DNA of 64,000 nt from Luteipulveratus halotolerans. GTDB taxonomy: Bacteria > Actinomycetota > Actinomycetes > Actinomycetales > Dermatophilaceae. Of the stretch, positions 39,831 to 48,463 are shown piece after piece (the stretch's first letter is position 1; the number at the start of each line of letters is the position of its first letter). The notes under the pieces are model-generated. The model was given only the letters and a program-made list of their open reading frames with translations. It was not told where the DNA came from and did no database searches. The translations under genes were made by a program, and so were the position numbers. The stretch is taken from NCBI RefSeq assembly GCF_001247745.1, contig NZ_LAIR01000003.1, forward strand, positions 103,151 to 167,150, written 5' to 3'.

Positions 39831-41939
39831 TCAGCCGGTTTCGACGTCGCGGCGCGTCGTCCTGCCGCCGCTATCGACGAGCAAGAACTCCTCGTCGCGC
39901 CCGGCCGCGGTGCTAGGCAGCGCAGCCGCGTGCTCGCGCCGCGAAGTGGCTAGCGGGGTGCCACGGGCGATGCCGAACCGCTCTCGGTGACGCTGCCACG
40001 CTGCGGCCTTGGCCTGCTGCAACGGCTCGGGCAGCCGCTGGTAGCGGTACTGGCGCTCGATCGACCGACGTACCCAGGCATCCATCGTGTGGCCGTCAAC
40101 CCAGGCGTCGTGGCGGGCTGCCTCATCGACACCGGCGCGCACGCGCCGCTCGGCGAGCTCAATCTTGACGCGTTCCTGCTCAACCACTGAAAGCCCCGCG
40201 AACTCTTCCTGGCGGGCACGGCGCCGTTCGGCCCGTTCAGGAGCCTCTAGACCGTCCCACCAGGCCTGCTCACGGGCCCGATTGGCTTTCAGCTCCGCCG
40301 CCTGCTGCACGCTCCACTGGGACACGCCGCCCGCCCTGTACTCGCACCGTTCCTCGACGACCTGGTCGTGGACGCACCTGTAGGCCGTCGCCGAACTCTG
40401 TGCGTGCTCGGCGGATGCATCCGCACGAATCGCCCACTGGCCGTCCACGTCGCACTCGGCCATCCCGGCCCGTCCCAACGCGCGCAGCGCAGCACGCGCC
40501 GAACGCACCTGACTCGGAGTCAGCGCCTCAGTTCGACTGCTACTCATCCCGGCCAACGTCGCCACCACCTCCACAGTCACCGGCTCTGGACACCTCGAGA
40601 GAGCCCGCCATACCGAGTGGCATACCCGAGGGAGAGCAGACCAGCAACCGCGGGGCGCGCGCGGGGAGGGGGTGTGAATCCTTGGTGGGGGGATTTCCCG
40701 CACTCCTTGTTCCGGAGCCGTGTCGATCACGAACTCATACGACGTCTGCGCCGACCGGGCAGGCTGGAAGGTCGTCGTGTCCAGCACCCCTAGCCGCCCG
40801 TGGAGCAGCTGCAGCACGCTGCGGATGGTCTTGCGGTCGGTGATGCCGGTCTCCACGACCAGGTCCCGTTCTGGGCACGGCACCCGCATCTGCTGGGTCC
40901 GCTCGATGCGGTCCAGCAGGTGGTGTCCGACCAGCAGCAGCGCCGGACGCCGGCGGGCTGGCAGAGACCACATCACCTCCTCGAGCCGGGCCCGGCCCTG
41001 CTCGACCGCGGCCATGACCTGGTCGTCGACGGCGTACTCCGGTGCGGCGGCGTCCATGTCCCGCACGGCCCTGTTCCACACCGCGCGCACCCACCGCCGG
41101 CGACTTGCCCGGGCCTTGGACATCGCGCTCGGGTGTGCCACCTGGATGGCTTCCCAGGCGGCCTCGACGTCGAACCCGGCCCGAACCATCGCCCCGGTGC
41201 AGATCAGCTCGTAGGTGGAGCGAGACCGGTCCTGCCCACCGATCCGTGGCAGCGTCCCGGCGCGCAAGTACTCCTGCCACTCCCGGGGCAGCGGTCGCCG
41301 GCGACGCGGCCGCGGCGTCTCCGGGGTCACTGCACCCACCGCCGAGCGTGTCGCCGGCCGCGGCGAGGCAGGCGTGATCTCCGGCAAACTCCTCAGCGCG
41401 GCACGCAGGTCACCGTACGGGCGAGTCCAGCCGCCGCACCGGTGCGGTGTGGACAGCGGACGCACTGCACTGCGGACATCCACGTTCGGTGTGCTCACAC
41501 CGAACCGGGCTCGCACCGACGCTGCGTAGGTCTTCAGCTCCTCGAGCTGGCCGTTGTGCGCCACGAACACGTGGTGACGACCGTCCGCGCCTCCGGACGG
41601 TCGGACTAGGTGCCACAGCGCTGCGCGGTCGCACCAGCGCGCAACATCCTCCGCGATCGCGTGACCGGCCTCGCCGGCGACGTCGACATCGACGACGCAC
41701 ACCCCGTCACGCAACCGGCCGACAACCGACGCGGCCGAACCCTTGCCGATCAGGGTCAGTCCTTGCTCAAGCGTGGCCACGTCGACGCGCGGCACCCGCA
41801 CGTTCGATGCGTCGATCACAAACCAGCGACGACCGAACAGTGCGGCGTCCAGCTGGGCCACGACGCGCGGGACACGCGCGCCCTTTTCACCGCGCTGCTT
41901 GGACATGTCCGAGCGCGCGGGTACAGTTTCGGGTAGCAC
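39831..41939 (-). CDS. Primase-type plasmid replication protein
   Basis: 702 residues from a GTG behind GAGAGGTGG; an ATG 30 codons earlier is possible. N-terminal archaeo-eukaryotic primase (prim-pol) pattern: VCVVDVDVAG (DxD), HLVRPSGGADGRHHVFVAHNG (His strand), VDVRSAVRPLSTPHR. A central helical part (residues about 230-330) and later winged-helix-like segments follow, then a charged coiled C terminus. Such proteins are replication initiators of actinobacterial plasmids. Directly downstream of an RHH repressor gene. Confidence 0.72.
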   Translation of the reverse strand: MLPETVPARSDMSKQRGEKGARVPRVVAQLDAALFGRRWFVIDASNVRVPRVDVATLEQGLTLIGKGSAASVVGRLRDGVCVVDVDVAGEAGHAIAEDVARWCDRAALWHLVRPSGGADGRHHVFVAHNGQLEELKTYAASVRARFGVSTPNVDVRSAVRPLSTPHRCGGWTRPYGDLRAALRSLPEITPASPRPATRSAVGAVTPETPRPRRRRPLPREWQEYLRAGTLPRIGGQDRSRSTYELICTGAMVRAGFDVEAAWEAIQVAHPSAMSKARASRRRWVRAVWNRAVRDMDAAAPEYAVDDQVMAAVEQGRARLEEVMWSLPARRRPALLLVGHHLLDRIERTQQMRVPCPERDLVVETGITDRKTIRSVLQLLHGRLGVLDTTTFQPARSAQTSYEFVIDTAPEQGVREIPPPRIHTPSPRAPRGCWSALPRVCHSVWRALSRCPEPVTVEVVATLAGMSSSRTEALTPSQVRSARAALRALGRAGMAECDVDGQWAIRADASAEHAQSSATAYRCVHDQVVEERCEYRAGGVSQWSVQQAAELKANRAREQAWWDGLEAPERAERRRARQEEFAGLSVVEQERVKIELAERRVRAGVDEAARHDAWVDGHTMDAWVRRSIERQYRYQRLPEPLQQAKAAAWQRHRERFGIARGTPLATSRREHAAALPSTAAGRDEEFLLVDSGGRTTRRDVETG

Positions 41940-42053
41940 AAAGCCACCTCTCGCGGTGAGGTTCATATTTGGGACTGGGCTGATGCCCGGTTCAGACAAA
42001 GCTCCTGTTGGCCCAGGGGCTTTTGTCATGTCGGGGCCCTGCCCCGAGCGGGA

Positions 42054-42305
42054 TCAGGACGCTTGGCGACCTCCCCGCGAAGACCACTGGCTGGCTCCCG
42101 GCAGCCGCTCCTCGCCATCTACGCGCGGCACGCGGCCAGGCTTACGTGGCTGTGCGTCCAGGCGGCCGAAGACTCTTCGCTCCAGCAGAGCCTGGATCGT
42201 GATCCCAGCGGCCTCGGCGTCTCGCTTGAGCCGCGCGTGGTCGTCAGGACTCATTCGGAAGAGATAACCGGACGCGCGCTCGTCTGAGGTCGCTGCACTA
42301 GCCAT
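42054..42305 (-). CDS. Ribbon-helix-helix repressor, probable copy control
   Basis: 83 residues (MASAATSDERASGYLFRMSPDDHARLKRDAEAAGITIQALLERRVFG), where YLFRMSP is the DNA-binding strand and two helices follow; the C terminus is basic and disordered. It precedes the Rep gene by 114 bases. CopG-like regulators in this place set Rep levels. A hairpin between the two genes (41996-42026, CAAAGCTCCTG / CAGGGGCTTTTG) may attenuate read-through. Confidence 0.65.
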   Translation of the reverse strand: MASAATSDERASGYLFRMSPDDHARLKRDAEAAGITIQALLERRVFGRLDAQPRKPGRVPRVDGEERLPGASQWSSRGGRQAS

Positions 42306-42331
42306 GCCAGATATCTCACCGCAGATCGTGG

Positions 42332-42345
42332 CCGATATCCGATAT
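42332..42345 (-). promoter_or_regulatory. Tandem CCGATAT operator
   Basis: Two head-to-tail copies of CCGATAT (giving an internal TATCCGATA dyad) 27 bases upstream of the RHH gene start, plus AGATATCT at 42310-42317. Short AT-rich repeats in GC-rich DNA before a repressor gene: operator or small iterons. Confidence 0.55.
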
Positions 42346-42375
42346 GACACGCCGAGGCGCCCTGCTGGTTCACAT

Positions 42376-43842
42376 TCACCGCTCAACCGCGGGACCTTGG
42401 TTGTGACCTGGATTCGTAGGGTCCTTCTCCTCCGGGCGACACCGTGCGCAGCCCTCATCTGCCGACGGCTGCCGTGCCGCCGCAGCAAGCGTCACGGCAC
42501 TGCTGCTGACCGACATCGTCGTCTCGCTCACATCGACGAGGTGTTGGGCCTCTGCGGCAAGGTCCTTGCGGACGGGCTCGGGCAACGGGCTTGCCCGATT
42601 GGCGTGCACGTCCCCGGGGGGTACGAGCGCTGCTTCGACCCGCCGCTCGTCGCCCCCTCGAGCGACGTAGGCCTCGCCAGCCTCACGCGTCCAAGCCGCC
42701 AGAGTTCGGGCCGAACCGCTCAGGTCTGGTTCCTGCGTGACAACATCTCGATGCACGCAAGAAAGCTCCGCAGCTGAGACCATCGCCTGCTGGACCGTCG
42801 CCGCAGCCTGGCCCAGGTCGACGCGCCCAGCCATGGTCTCGGGAGATGCCCATCGAGTTCGGTCGAACGCGACTTCATGTATCGCTGCGCGCACCTCGTT
42901 CGCTGCGTGGATCAACGCTGGGTCACTTCTCTCGCCGCGGGTGATGAGCGCGCTCCACCGGTTGGCCGTCCCCGCCCATGCTCGCTGGTTGGCGTCCAGC
43001 GCAGGGCCGAGCCGATAATGGAAGGCGTCACCGTCGATGTGCCCCGTCTTGGATGCAGCGGCCAGGATCGCGGTGCTCGCGGTCGCAACCATCGCTTGGG
43101 TGCGTGAGGACAGGTGGAGGTTGGCGACCGTGGGCGCTACGGCCAGACTGCGGTGAGCTTGGACGTCCCAGGTGGCCAGTGCTTGATGAAGTCGCCCTGT
43201 TCCTCGCGGTGGGTCAACGTGTTGGCCGGCCATCGCCCGGCTGAAGCGGTTGCCGACGTAGGCGCCTGCGACCTGTTCGAAGGCAGCAATGCGTGTGCCG
43301 GCCTCCCGCCCGCGGGGAAGGGCGCGAGTATCCCGTGTAGTGGAACTACGACTTCTGGTGCGCCGAACGTCTTCGACGTGGTGGTGGACGGCAACACCGA
43401 CGGCGTGCGCCCCGACGTACAAGGTGTGCATCACCCTCATCCGAGCCGCGCTGAGGTCCGCCCGCGCGGCTGGGGTGTGCAGGCGTACATCTCGTCCGGG
43501 ACCGGCGGCGAGCTCCGCAGCTCTGCTGAGGTTATCGGCAATGCTCAGAAGCCGCTCGTCTGCGGGGCCCTCACCGGGCCAGCCCTGGCTGAGCTGGGCA
43601 CGGTGCTGAGCCTGGCTCATCGCCTCAAGCCGCTGCATGGTGATGCCGTCCACGGGGCTCGGATTCGGTTCGGTGGGCAGAGCGGACCACAGGTCGCTGG
43701 CCACCTGAACGACTTCACCCCAGGTCCGCAACATAGCGGGAGCATCGTCACCCTCGGCATCCATGAGCAACTGCCGGGCCTGTAGGTCGGCATCGAGCAG
43801 AAGTTCTCCGATGGCTCTCCGGTCGGCTGGCGCCGTACTCAC
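42376..43842 (-). CDS. Large helical hypothetical protein, 488 aa
   Basis: GTG start overlapping the previous gene's stop (GTGA). All-alpha, Ala-rich protein with repeating polar heptads (AERLLSIADNLSRAAELAAGPG..., HLSSRTQAMVATASTAILAAASKTGHIDGDAFHYRLGPALDANQRAWAGTANRW). No transmembrane helix and no catalytic motif seen. Its place beside rep suggests a plasmid-backbone role. Not recognised. Confidence 0.6.
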   Translation of the reverse strand: MSTAPADRRAIGELLLDADLQARQLLMDAEGDDAPAMLRTWGEVVQVASDLWSALPTEPNPSPVDGITMQRLEAMSQAQHRAQLSQGWPGEGPADERLLSIADNLSRAAELAAGPGRDVRLHTPAARADLSAARMRVMHTLYVGAHAVGVAVHHHVEDVRRTRSRSSTTRDTRALPRGREAGTRIAAFEQVAGAYVGNRFSRAMAGQHVDPPRGTGRLHQALATWDVQAHRSLAVAPTVANLHLSSRTQAMVATASTAILAAASKTGHIDGDAFHYRLGPALDANQRAWAGTANRWSALITRGERSDPALIHAANEVRAAIHEVAFDRTRWASPETMAGRVDLGQAAATVQQAMVSAAELSCVHRDVVTQEPDLSGSARTLAAWTREAGEAYVARGGDERRVEAALVPPGDVHANRASPLPEPVRKDLAAEAQHLVDVSETTMSVSSSAVTLAAAARQPSADEGCARCRPEEKDPTNPGHNQGPAVER

Positions 43843-44186
43843 GAAGTCGCCTCCCGCAGCAGATCTGCGATTCCGACGACTACCGACGAGAATCCAACGG
43901 TCGTGTCGTTCACAGGCACCGAACGGGCGAGTTGCTCGGCGATCCGCAGTAGCTCTGTGGGGTCCTCCTGAGTCGGCCGGGGCCAGTACGGGTCGATCTC
44001 TCGCGGTACGAGCAGAGCGGTCTCGGCGGCGAGCAGGTGGATTCCCAGGGCATGCACGTGTCCGACAGATCGTGGGCCCTGGGCGGCCGCACCCTCGGCG
44101 GCGCGAGCGGCTGCATGGTGCAGCAGTCGTGCGATCGTGGCGATCGTCTCCTGGGTGTCGTGCGGCGCCAGTGCTGGTGTCGTCAC
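43839..44186 (-). CDS. Hypothetical protein, 115 aa
   Basis: GTG start with GGAAGGAG eight bases upstream. Helical (ETIATIARLLHHAAARAAEGAAA...LLRIAEQLARSVPVNDTTVGFSSVVVGIADLL). Cotranscribed with, and overlapping, the 488-residue gene. Not recognised. Confidence 0.55.
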   Translation of the reverse strand: MTTPALAPHDTQETIATIARLLHHAAARAAEGAAAQGPRSVGHVHALGIHLLAAETALLVPREIDPYWPRPTQEDPTELLRIAEQLARSVPVNDTTVGFSSVVVGIADLLREATS

Positions 44187-44404
44187 GGTGTCTCCTTCCG
44201 ATGTATGTGATCTGCCAACATCCAGCCAGGTCCTCGTTGGCGCTGCGCTGCTGATGCGGTGGCTGTGGATAACTTCGGGTGGCTGTCCGGGGTGAGGGCG
44301 AGACTTGACCTCGCAAGCCCTAAGGACCACGGGCTTCATCTGGCGGCAACGGGCCGTCAGTTCAAGGCACTTGCACTAGTGGCCGTGCCGAGAGGGTGGT
44401 CTCG

Positions 44405-45265
44405 ATGATGAGTCGACGCAAGATGTGCCGGGCCCTCAGTGATGGCACCGGTGTGGTGGTGAGCACGGTCGCCATCTGCGCGGTGGGTGCCCTGATGCAT
44501 CCCGTGCTGGGCGCGGGCCTGTTCGTGGCAGTGCTGGTGGCCGTCGTCATGCTGGTGACTGGCCGGGCCGAATCCCTCGCCGTGCGACTCCTGGCGCGGG
44601 CGCGGGCGCCGCGTAAGTATGAGCTCGCGGCGCTGCGGCCGGCGGTGGCGGTGCTCGAGGAGCGTGACCTCGCTGCTCCTGCAGTCGACCTGGTGGTTCG
44701 GCAGGGCCAGGAGCCCATCCGCGTCTCCGCGGCAGGCCGGCGCACCGTCGTGGTCTCGGAGGGCCTCATCGAGGCAGTTGCCGCCGGACGGGTCCGTCCG
44801 GTCGAGGTAGCGGCGCTGATGGCGCACGCTATTGGTCGGATTCGGCTGGGTCAGACCCGCTACGACGTCGCACTCGAGTTCTGGATGATGCCGTGGCGGG
44901 CGCTGCAGACGTTCGGTCGGGGCGTTGGCCGCGGTATCGGGTGGTTCCCGTTGGTTGCGCTGGCGTGGCGGCTGCGGTTCGTCACCGGTGCTGTTGCACT
45001 GGTGCAGGCAATCGACGAGGGCCGGACGGTCTTCGGGGTGCTCGGGGCAGCGGCGATCGGCTTGTCCTACGTCGTTCCCTGGGCCGAGCGTCAGGCGGAC
45101 CTGTCGGCTGAGGACGAGGCAGACCAGTTCGTCATGACTGTCGGTCTGGGCGATGCGTTATCCCGCTTTCTGGAGCGGGGTCGTCGTACGCCCCGCGTCC
45201 TGGATCGCGTCCATCGCCTTCGGCCGCGGCCGAAGGCGACGCCGACGCATCCGGTCGCGTTCTGA
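44405..45265 (+). CDS. M48-like membrane protein with a degenerate active site
   Basis: 286 residues, four or so membrane helices. The pattern of M48/HtpX proteases is kept (LAAPAVDLVVRQGQEPIRVSAAGRRTVVVSEGLIEAV; later AERQADLSAEDEADQFV as the third-ligand helix) but the HExxH motif is replaced by AHAIGR, so zinc hydrolysis is not expected. A TTGCACTAGTGG sequence 35 bases upstream resembles the pilus-operon palindrome. Pseudo-protease; role unknown. Confidence 0.65.
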   Translation: MMSRRKMCRALSDGTGVVVSTVAICAVGALMHPVLGAGLFVAVLVAVVMLVTGRAESLAVRLLARARAPRKYELAALRPAVAVLEERDLAAPAVDLVVRQGQEPIRVSAAGRRTVVVSEGLIEAVAAGRVRPVEVAALMAHAIGRIRLGQTRYDVALEFWMMPWRALQTFGRGVGRGIGWFPLVALAWRLRFVTGAVALVQAIDEGRTVFGVLGAAAIGLSYVVPWAERQADLSAEDEADQFVMTVGLGDALSRFLERGRRTPRVLDRVHRLRPRPKATPTHPVAF

Positions 45266-45273
45266 GGTCACGC

Positions 45274-45310
45274 GAGAGGCCCGGTCACCCAAGCCGGGCC
45301 CGAGCCTCTC
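45274..45310. terminator. Terminator between convergent genes
   Basis: Outer arms GAGAGGC and GCCTCTC with an inner CCGG/CCGG pairing, between the stops of the M48-like gene and the small acidic protein gene. Confidence 0.7.
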
Positions 45311-45320
45311 ACGTGCGGGG

Positions 45321-45542
45321 TCAGCGGCGCGGACCGTACCCGCTTGCGGGGTCGTCATACGCCCAGGACGCCGCCTCGGCCTGCTCCGCCCCATGGAGGC
45401 CGCCCGCATTGTCCTCCTCGACCGCGATGCGCTCCTGGTCGTCGGCGGCCGCCTCAGCGCCGATGGTGGCCGAACGGCGTCCTGCCTGAATCTCCAGACC
45501 TTGGTCCTGGGCCTCTTCCTCGGCAGCTGCTGCATCACTCAT
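45321..45542 (-). CDS. Small acidic protein, 73 aa
   Basis: ATG with AAAGGA six bases upstream. Very rich in Ala, Glu, Asp and Gln (MSDAAAAEEEAQDQGLEI...ADDQERIAVEEDNAGG), probably disordered, ending SGYGPRR. A DNA-mimic or anti-factor role is conceivable from the charge only. Confidence 0.55.
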   Translation of the reverse strand: MSDAAAAEEEAQDQGLEIQAGRRSATIGAEAAADDQERIAVEEDNAGGLHGAEQAEAASWAYDDPASGYGPRR

Positions 45543-45928
45543 GAGCGTCCTTTCGTTGGGTGCACTCCTGAAGGTCGAGGGTGGTCCGCTAGCGGTCACG
45601 CCTCACAGGTTGCTCACAGTGCGCGCGGACGACGGTTGTCGACGTGCACAGCGTGACCGCGTCCGCGGCCGTCGACGTGTCCTTCACCCTGGCCGACCTC
45701 GACCACCGGGCGGCGTCATGAGCGCCGCGGCAAACCCCTCCGTGGCGGTGGTCTCTGAGAGCCTGGACATCAGAGAGGAGGCGACCAGGCGGATGTGTCA
45801 GTGCGAGCACGAGGACTACGAGCCCCCCAGCCAGCGCACCTGGTCGCTGCGCCTTGTGGGAATCCTGACTGCAGGTTTGGCGACCGGGCTCCTTGGGAGC
45901 CTCACCGTTACAACGGGAGGGAAACACG
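45543..45928 (+). other. Interval with one doubtful small frame
   Basis: 386 bases. A frame from 45794 (ATG after GAGGAGGCG; MCQCEHEDYEPPSQRTWSLRLVGILTAGLATGLLGSL, stop at 45984) could be a small single-pass membrane protein with an N-terminal CQCEHE motif; it overlaps the Lsr2-fragment gene by 56 bases. I see nothing else convincing. Confidence 0.35.
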
Positions 45929-46081
45929 ATGGCGAAGAAGACTGTGATCACGTACGTCGCCGACGTAGACGGGGGCCGTGCTGATCAGCGGGTCGCGTTC
46001 GGGTTGGACGTGGTCGGCTACGGGCTTGACCTGTCTGATGCGAACGACGCGCGGCTGCACGCGGGCGTGGAGCAGTGGTGA
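45929..46081 (+). CDS. Lsr2 N-terminal domain-only protein, 50 aa
   Basis: ATG after GGGAGG. MAKKTVITYVADVDGGRADQRVAFGLDVVGYGLDLSDANDARL matches the Lsr2 oligomerisation domain strand by strand (compare MAQKVQVLLIDDVDG...VTYEIDLS at 19745), then stops with ...VEQW where full Lsr2 continues into linker and DNA-binding domain. The frame is clean and ends at a GTGA overlap with the next gene, so it seems a made protein. It could form mixed oligomers with full Lsr2 and weaken silencing; the alternative is a decayed lsr2. Confidence 0.72.
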   Translation: MAKKTVITYVADVDGGRADQRVAFGLDVVGYGLDLSDANDARLHAGVEQW

Positions 46082-46611
46082 GCATGTCGCTGCCGCCCGA
46101 CTCGGAGAACTACGACCGCCGCTCCAACGTGTACGACCCTGAAGAGCCGATGCCCTTACAAGCTGGCTTGGTCACCGGGACCGTGACTGCGGCCGATGTG
46201 CTGCACGGGTTGTACGCCGGCGACCACCTGTCGGAGGTGTACTTGCAGCCCATGACGTTGGGGCTCCTCACGATGAGCGTGGCCGCCTACCACGCGGACG
46301 CTGAGCAGCTGCGCGATCCGGGCGAGGGGCAGGCCTGGTTGCGCGAGCTACGGTCGCGACTGACCGCGCTGGTCGCAGGTGCTCGGGACAGCGGCGGGTT
46401 GGTGTCCATCCGGTACGCCGACCTGATCGCGGCACGGAACGTGGCAGCGTGCCTGAACGCTGTCCTGCGGGCCAGTCGGGACGTCGATGACGCCGGCCAG
46501 GCCCTCATCGTCGAGGCGTTGAGGCCGCGCGATCCGGCACGGTGGGCCGAAGGTCTGCGCGACGAGCTGCACTCCCACCTGCCGACGCCGTGGTCGATAG
46601 GGCCGGGCTGA
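46078..46611 (+). CDS. Hypothetical protein, 177 aa
   Basis: GTG overlapping the stop of the Lsr2 fragment. Mostly helical (AADVLHGLYAGDHLSEVYLQPMTLGLLTMSVAAYHADAEQLRD...RYADLIAARNVAACLNAVLRASRDVDDAGQALIVEAL). No family recognised. Its 3' half overlaps the apparent 3' end of the convergent HTH gene. Confidence 0.6.
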   Translation: MSMSLPPDSENYDRRSNVYDPEEPMPLQAGLVTGTVTAADVLHGLYAGDHLSEVYLQPMTLGLLTMSVAAYHADAEQLRDPGEGQAWLRELRSRLTALVAGARDSGGLVSIRYADLIAARNVAACLNAVLRASRDVDDAGQALIVEALRPRDPARWAEGLRDELHSHLPTPWSIGPG

Positions 46612-47489
46612 CGGTGCCGGGTCCCGCTGCACCTGATCCGCTCGTGACTGAACGAGCCTCTTGGCAGTCCCAGTCGTGGCTCCTCACCGGTCTTGCGGGT
46701 GCGCTGTGCGCTTGGGATGCCATACCGCTGACGGGTGCGAAGGATGGTGCGGTCGACGACGTCGAGGTGCTGACCGATCCGCCGGTCACTGGCGCCGCCG
46801 GCCGCCATGCCTCGCACAACCGCAACCCGTTCTGCCTGCGTCTGGTTGGCCGCGACCCCGGTGCTGGCGATAGCGCGATCGACGGCGACGGTGTCAAGAG
46901 CTTCGCCGCCCACTGCCGCCGGCGCCAGCAGGGGCCGCGCCTGCGGATCGTCGATAGTGCCGTCGTCCCAGGCCAGCGGCGGTGGGTAACCCCGGCTGCG
47001 TGCCCAGCCTCTGGTCTCGGGGGAGGGCCCTGGCGTCATGCTGAGCTGGTCGTAGACATCCCGGATCTGCCGCCACTTCTGGGCCGTGATCTGGCTTCCG
47101 GGACTGTTGATCACCCGCCCGACGCTCGGCGCCCCAGCTTGGCTGATCTGCTCACGCGTCCAGCCCAGAGCCATGAGTGCATGCACCCGCCGCACCGCTC
47201 CGACCTTCGGTACGTGTCCGGCAGGTTGCTGCTCGTAGATGCCGCTCAGCGCCAGCTGAGCGACGATGGTCGCCGTGCGTCGCTGGATCTTGGTCCGTTC
47301 GCCGTTGGCGATCGCCTGAAGTGCTGGGGCGCTGAGACCGCTACTGCGGGCCAGCGCCCGTACGGACACGTCCGCCTCAAGCAGTCGCTGCAGTTTCTGG
47401 CGCGCCGGATCCGCCGACACGTACCGCGGGCGTCCGTGGGATCGGTCACGCTGGTAGGCCACTTCATCGGCCTTGGTGCGGTAGCCCAT
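46287..47489 (-). CDS. HTH regulator of a plasmid/phage type
   Basis: 400 residues as read. The first ~275 match a widespread actinobacterial plasmid and phage protein with several HTH-like units: DVSVRALARSSGLSAPALQAIANGE, GWTREQISQAGAPSVGRVINSPG, then LYDQLSMTPGPSPETRGWARSRGYPPPLAWDDGTID and a final DRRIGQHLDVVDRTILRTRQRYG. Beyond about 46660 the translation looks like the antisense of the 177-residue gene, so the true end is probably near there and a 1-base error or mutation has extended it. Confidence 0.6.
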   Translation of the reverse strand: MGYRTKADEVAYQRDRSHGRPRYVSADPARQKLQRLLEADVSVRALARSSGLSAPALQAIANGERTKIQRRTATIVAQLALSGIYEQQPAGHVPKVGAVRRVHALMALGWTREQISQAGAPSVGRVINSPGSQITAQKWRQIRDVYDQLSMTPGPSPETRGWARSRGYPPPLAWDDGTIDDPQARPLLAPAAVGGEALDTVAVDRAIASTGVAANQTQAERVAVVRGMAAGGASDRRIGQHLDVVDRTILRTRQRYGIPSAQRTRKTGEEPRLGLPRGSFSHERIRCSGTRHRQPGPIDHGVGRWECSSSRRPSAHRAGSRGLNASTMRAWPASSTSRLARRTAFRHAATFRAAIRSAYRMDTNPPLSRAPATSAVSRDRSSRNQACPSPGSRSCSASAW

Positions 47490-47501
47490 ACGGCGCCTCC
47501 G

Positions 47502-47831
47502 TCAGGTCTGATGCCCTCCTGAAGGTTCTGCCGCCTCCCTGGTGGCCAGCGGGGACTTGCTACCTTCTCGGTGCCCGGCCGGCGGCGCCGGGATCCGGGC
47601 CCTTACGCAAGGCGTCCCGCTGGGCCGCACGAGTGATCGCGGTGAGTTGTCCGCGACTCGCAGAAACCCGTCCAGATGGCCGCCGTTGCCGCCGTCGAGG
47701 CGCGGCTGCTCCCACCCGCGTGCTTCCACCACGGAGTGCCAATGGAACGCGGGGCAGGACGGGTCTTGCGCCCGGGTGTCGGCTCTAGCCATCGCCTCGA
47801 GGTCGTCGATGTCGCGGCCCGTTTCGCCCAT
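47502..47831 (-). CDS. Hypothetical protein, 109 aa
   Basis: Reads MGETGRDIDDLEAMARADTRAQDPSCPAFHWHSVVEARGWEQPRLDGGNGG...; moderately convincing composition and same direction as its neighbours (22 bases after the fragment at 47853). Not recognised. Confidence 0.4.
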   Translation of the reverse strand: MGETGRDIDDLEAMARADTRAQDPSCPAFHWHSVVEARGWEQPRLDGGNGGHLDGFLRVADNSPRSLVRPSGTPCVRARIPAPPAGHREGSKSPLATREAAEPSGGHQT

Positions 47832-47852
47832 GGATATGGCTCCGCTTCGTCA

Positions 47853-48323
47853 CTATCGGTGGGGCCCGGCCGGCAGTGGCGTCGGGCCGTCGGCGGCGTC
47901 TTTGTGCCGGGTCGACATTCGCTGGCCCGCGTTCCGGGTAGCTTCCATGGCCTCGTTCAGTGACCGCTGGGCACCGCGGTCGCCTCGGGCCACCAGATCA
48001 TCGAGCTGATGCAGGTTGGTCTCTGCACGGGCGAGCACATCCGTGGCAGCCCCGAGCCCGTGGTCAACGCTCACCCGTGATGCCAGCGAGGTGTTCGCAT
48101 CCACTCGTTGCTCGGCGATGTGCTTCACCGCCGAAAGATGCCCAGCGACATTCGCGGCCGCGGGCTGCGCCATATCGAGAAGGTCACTCAGTCCGTCCAG
48201 GCGGGCGCGTGCTCGTGCTGCGAGTCTCGGGTCCGCGGTGCTGCCGCGCTCGAAGGTGTCGAGGGTGCTCTTGGCCTGGTCGACTCTCCTGGTCGCCTCG
48301 TGTAGGTAGCCGCCAAGGTCCTT
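47853..48323 (-). pseudogene. Helical plasmid protein, 5' end lost to IS21
   Basis: 157 C-terminal residues remain (DLGGYLHEATRRVDQAKSTLDTFERG...HLSAVKHIAEQRVDANTSLASRV...), a coiled helical protein. The frame upstream runs straight into the IS21 end at 48324, so the promoter and N terminus are missing. No 6-bp duplicate of its flank (GTCCTT) is found on the other side of the element, so the junction arose by rearrangement rather than simple insertion. Confidence 0.6.
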
Positions 48324-48463
48324 TGACTTTGACAGGTTGTTCTGGCCCCACTGTGACGGTCTGTTCTGGCCCCACTGGCGACGCGCCGGGGTGGTTGTGA
48401 CGGTTTGATCTGGCCCCACCTCAGCCTTGGCCCATCGAAGGCTTTCGAGGGATCGGGGTTGGG

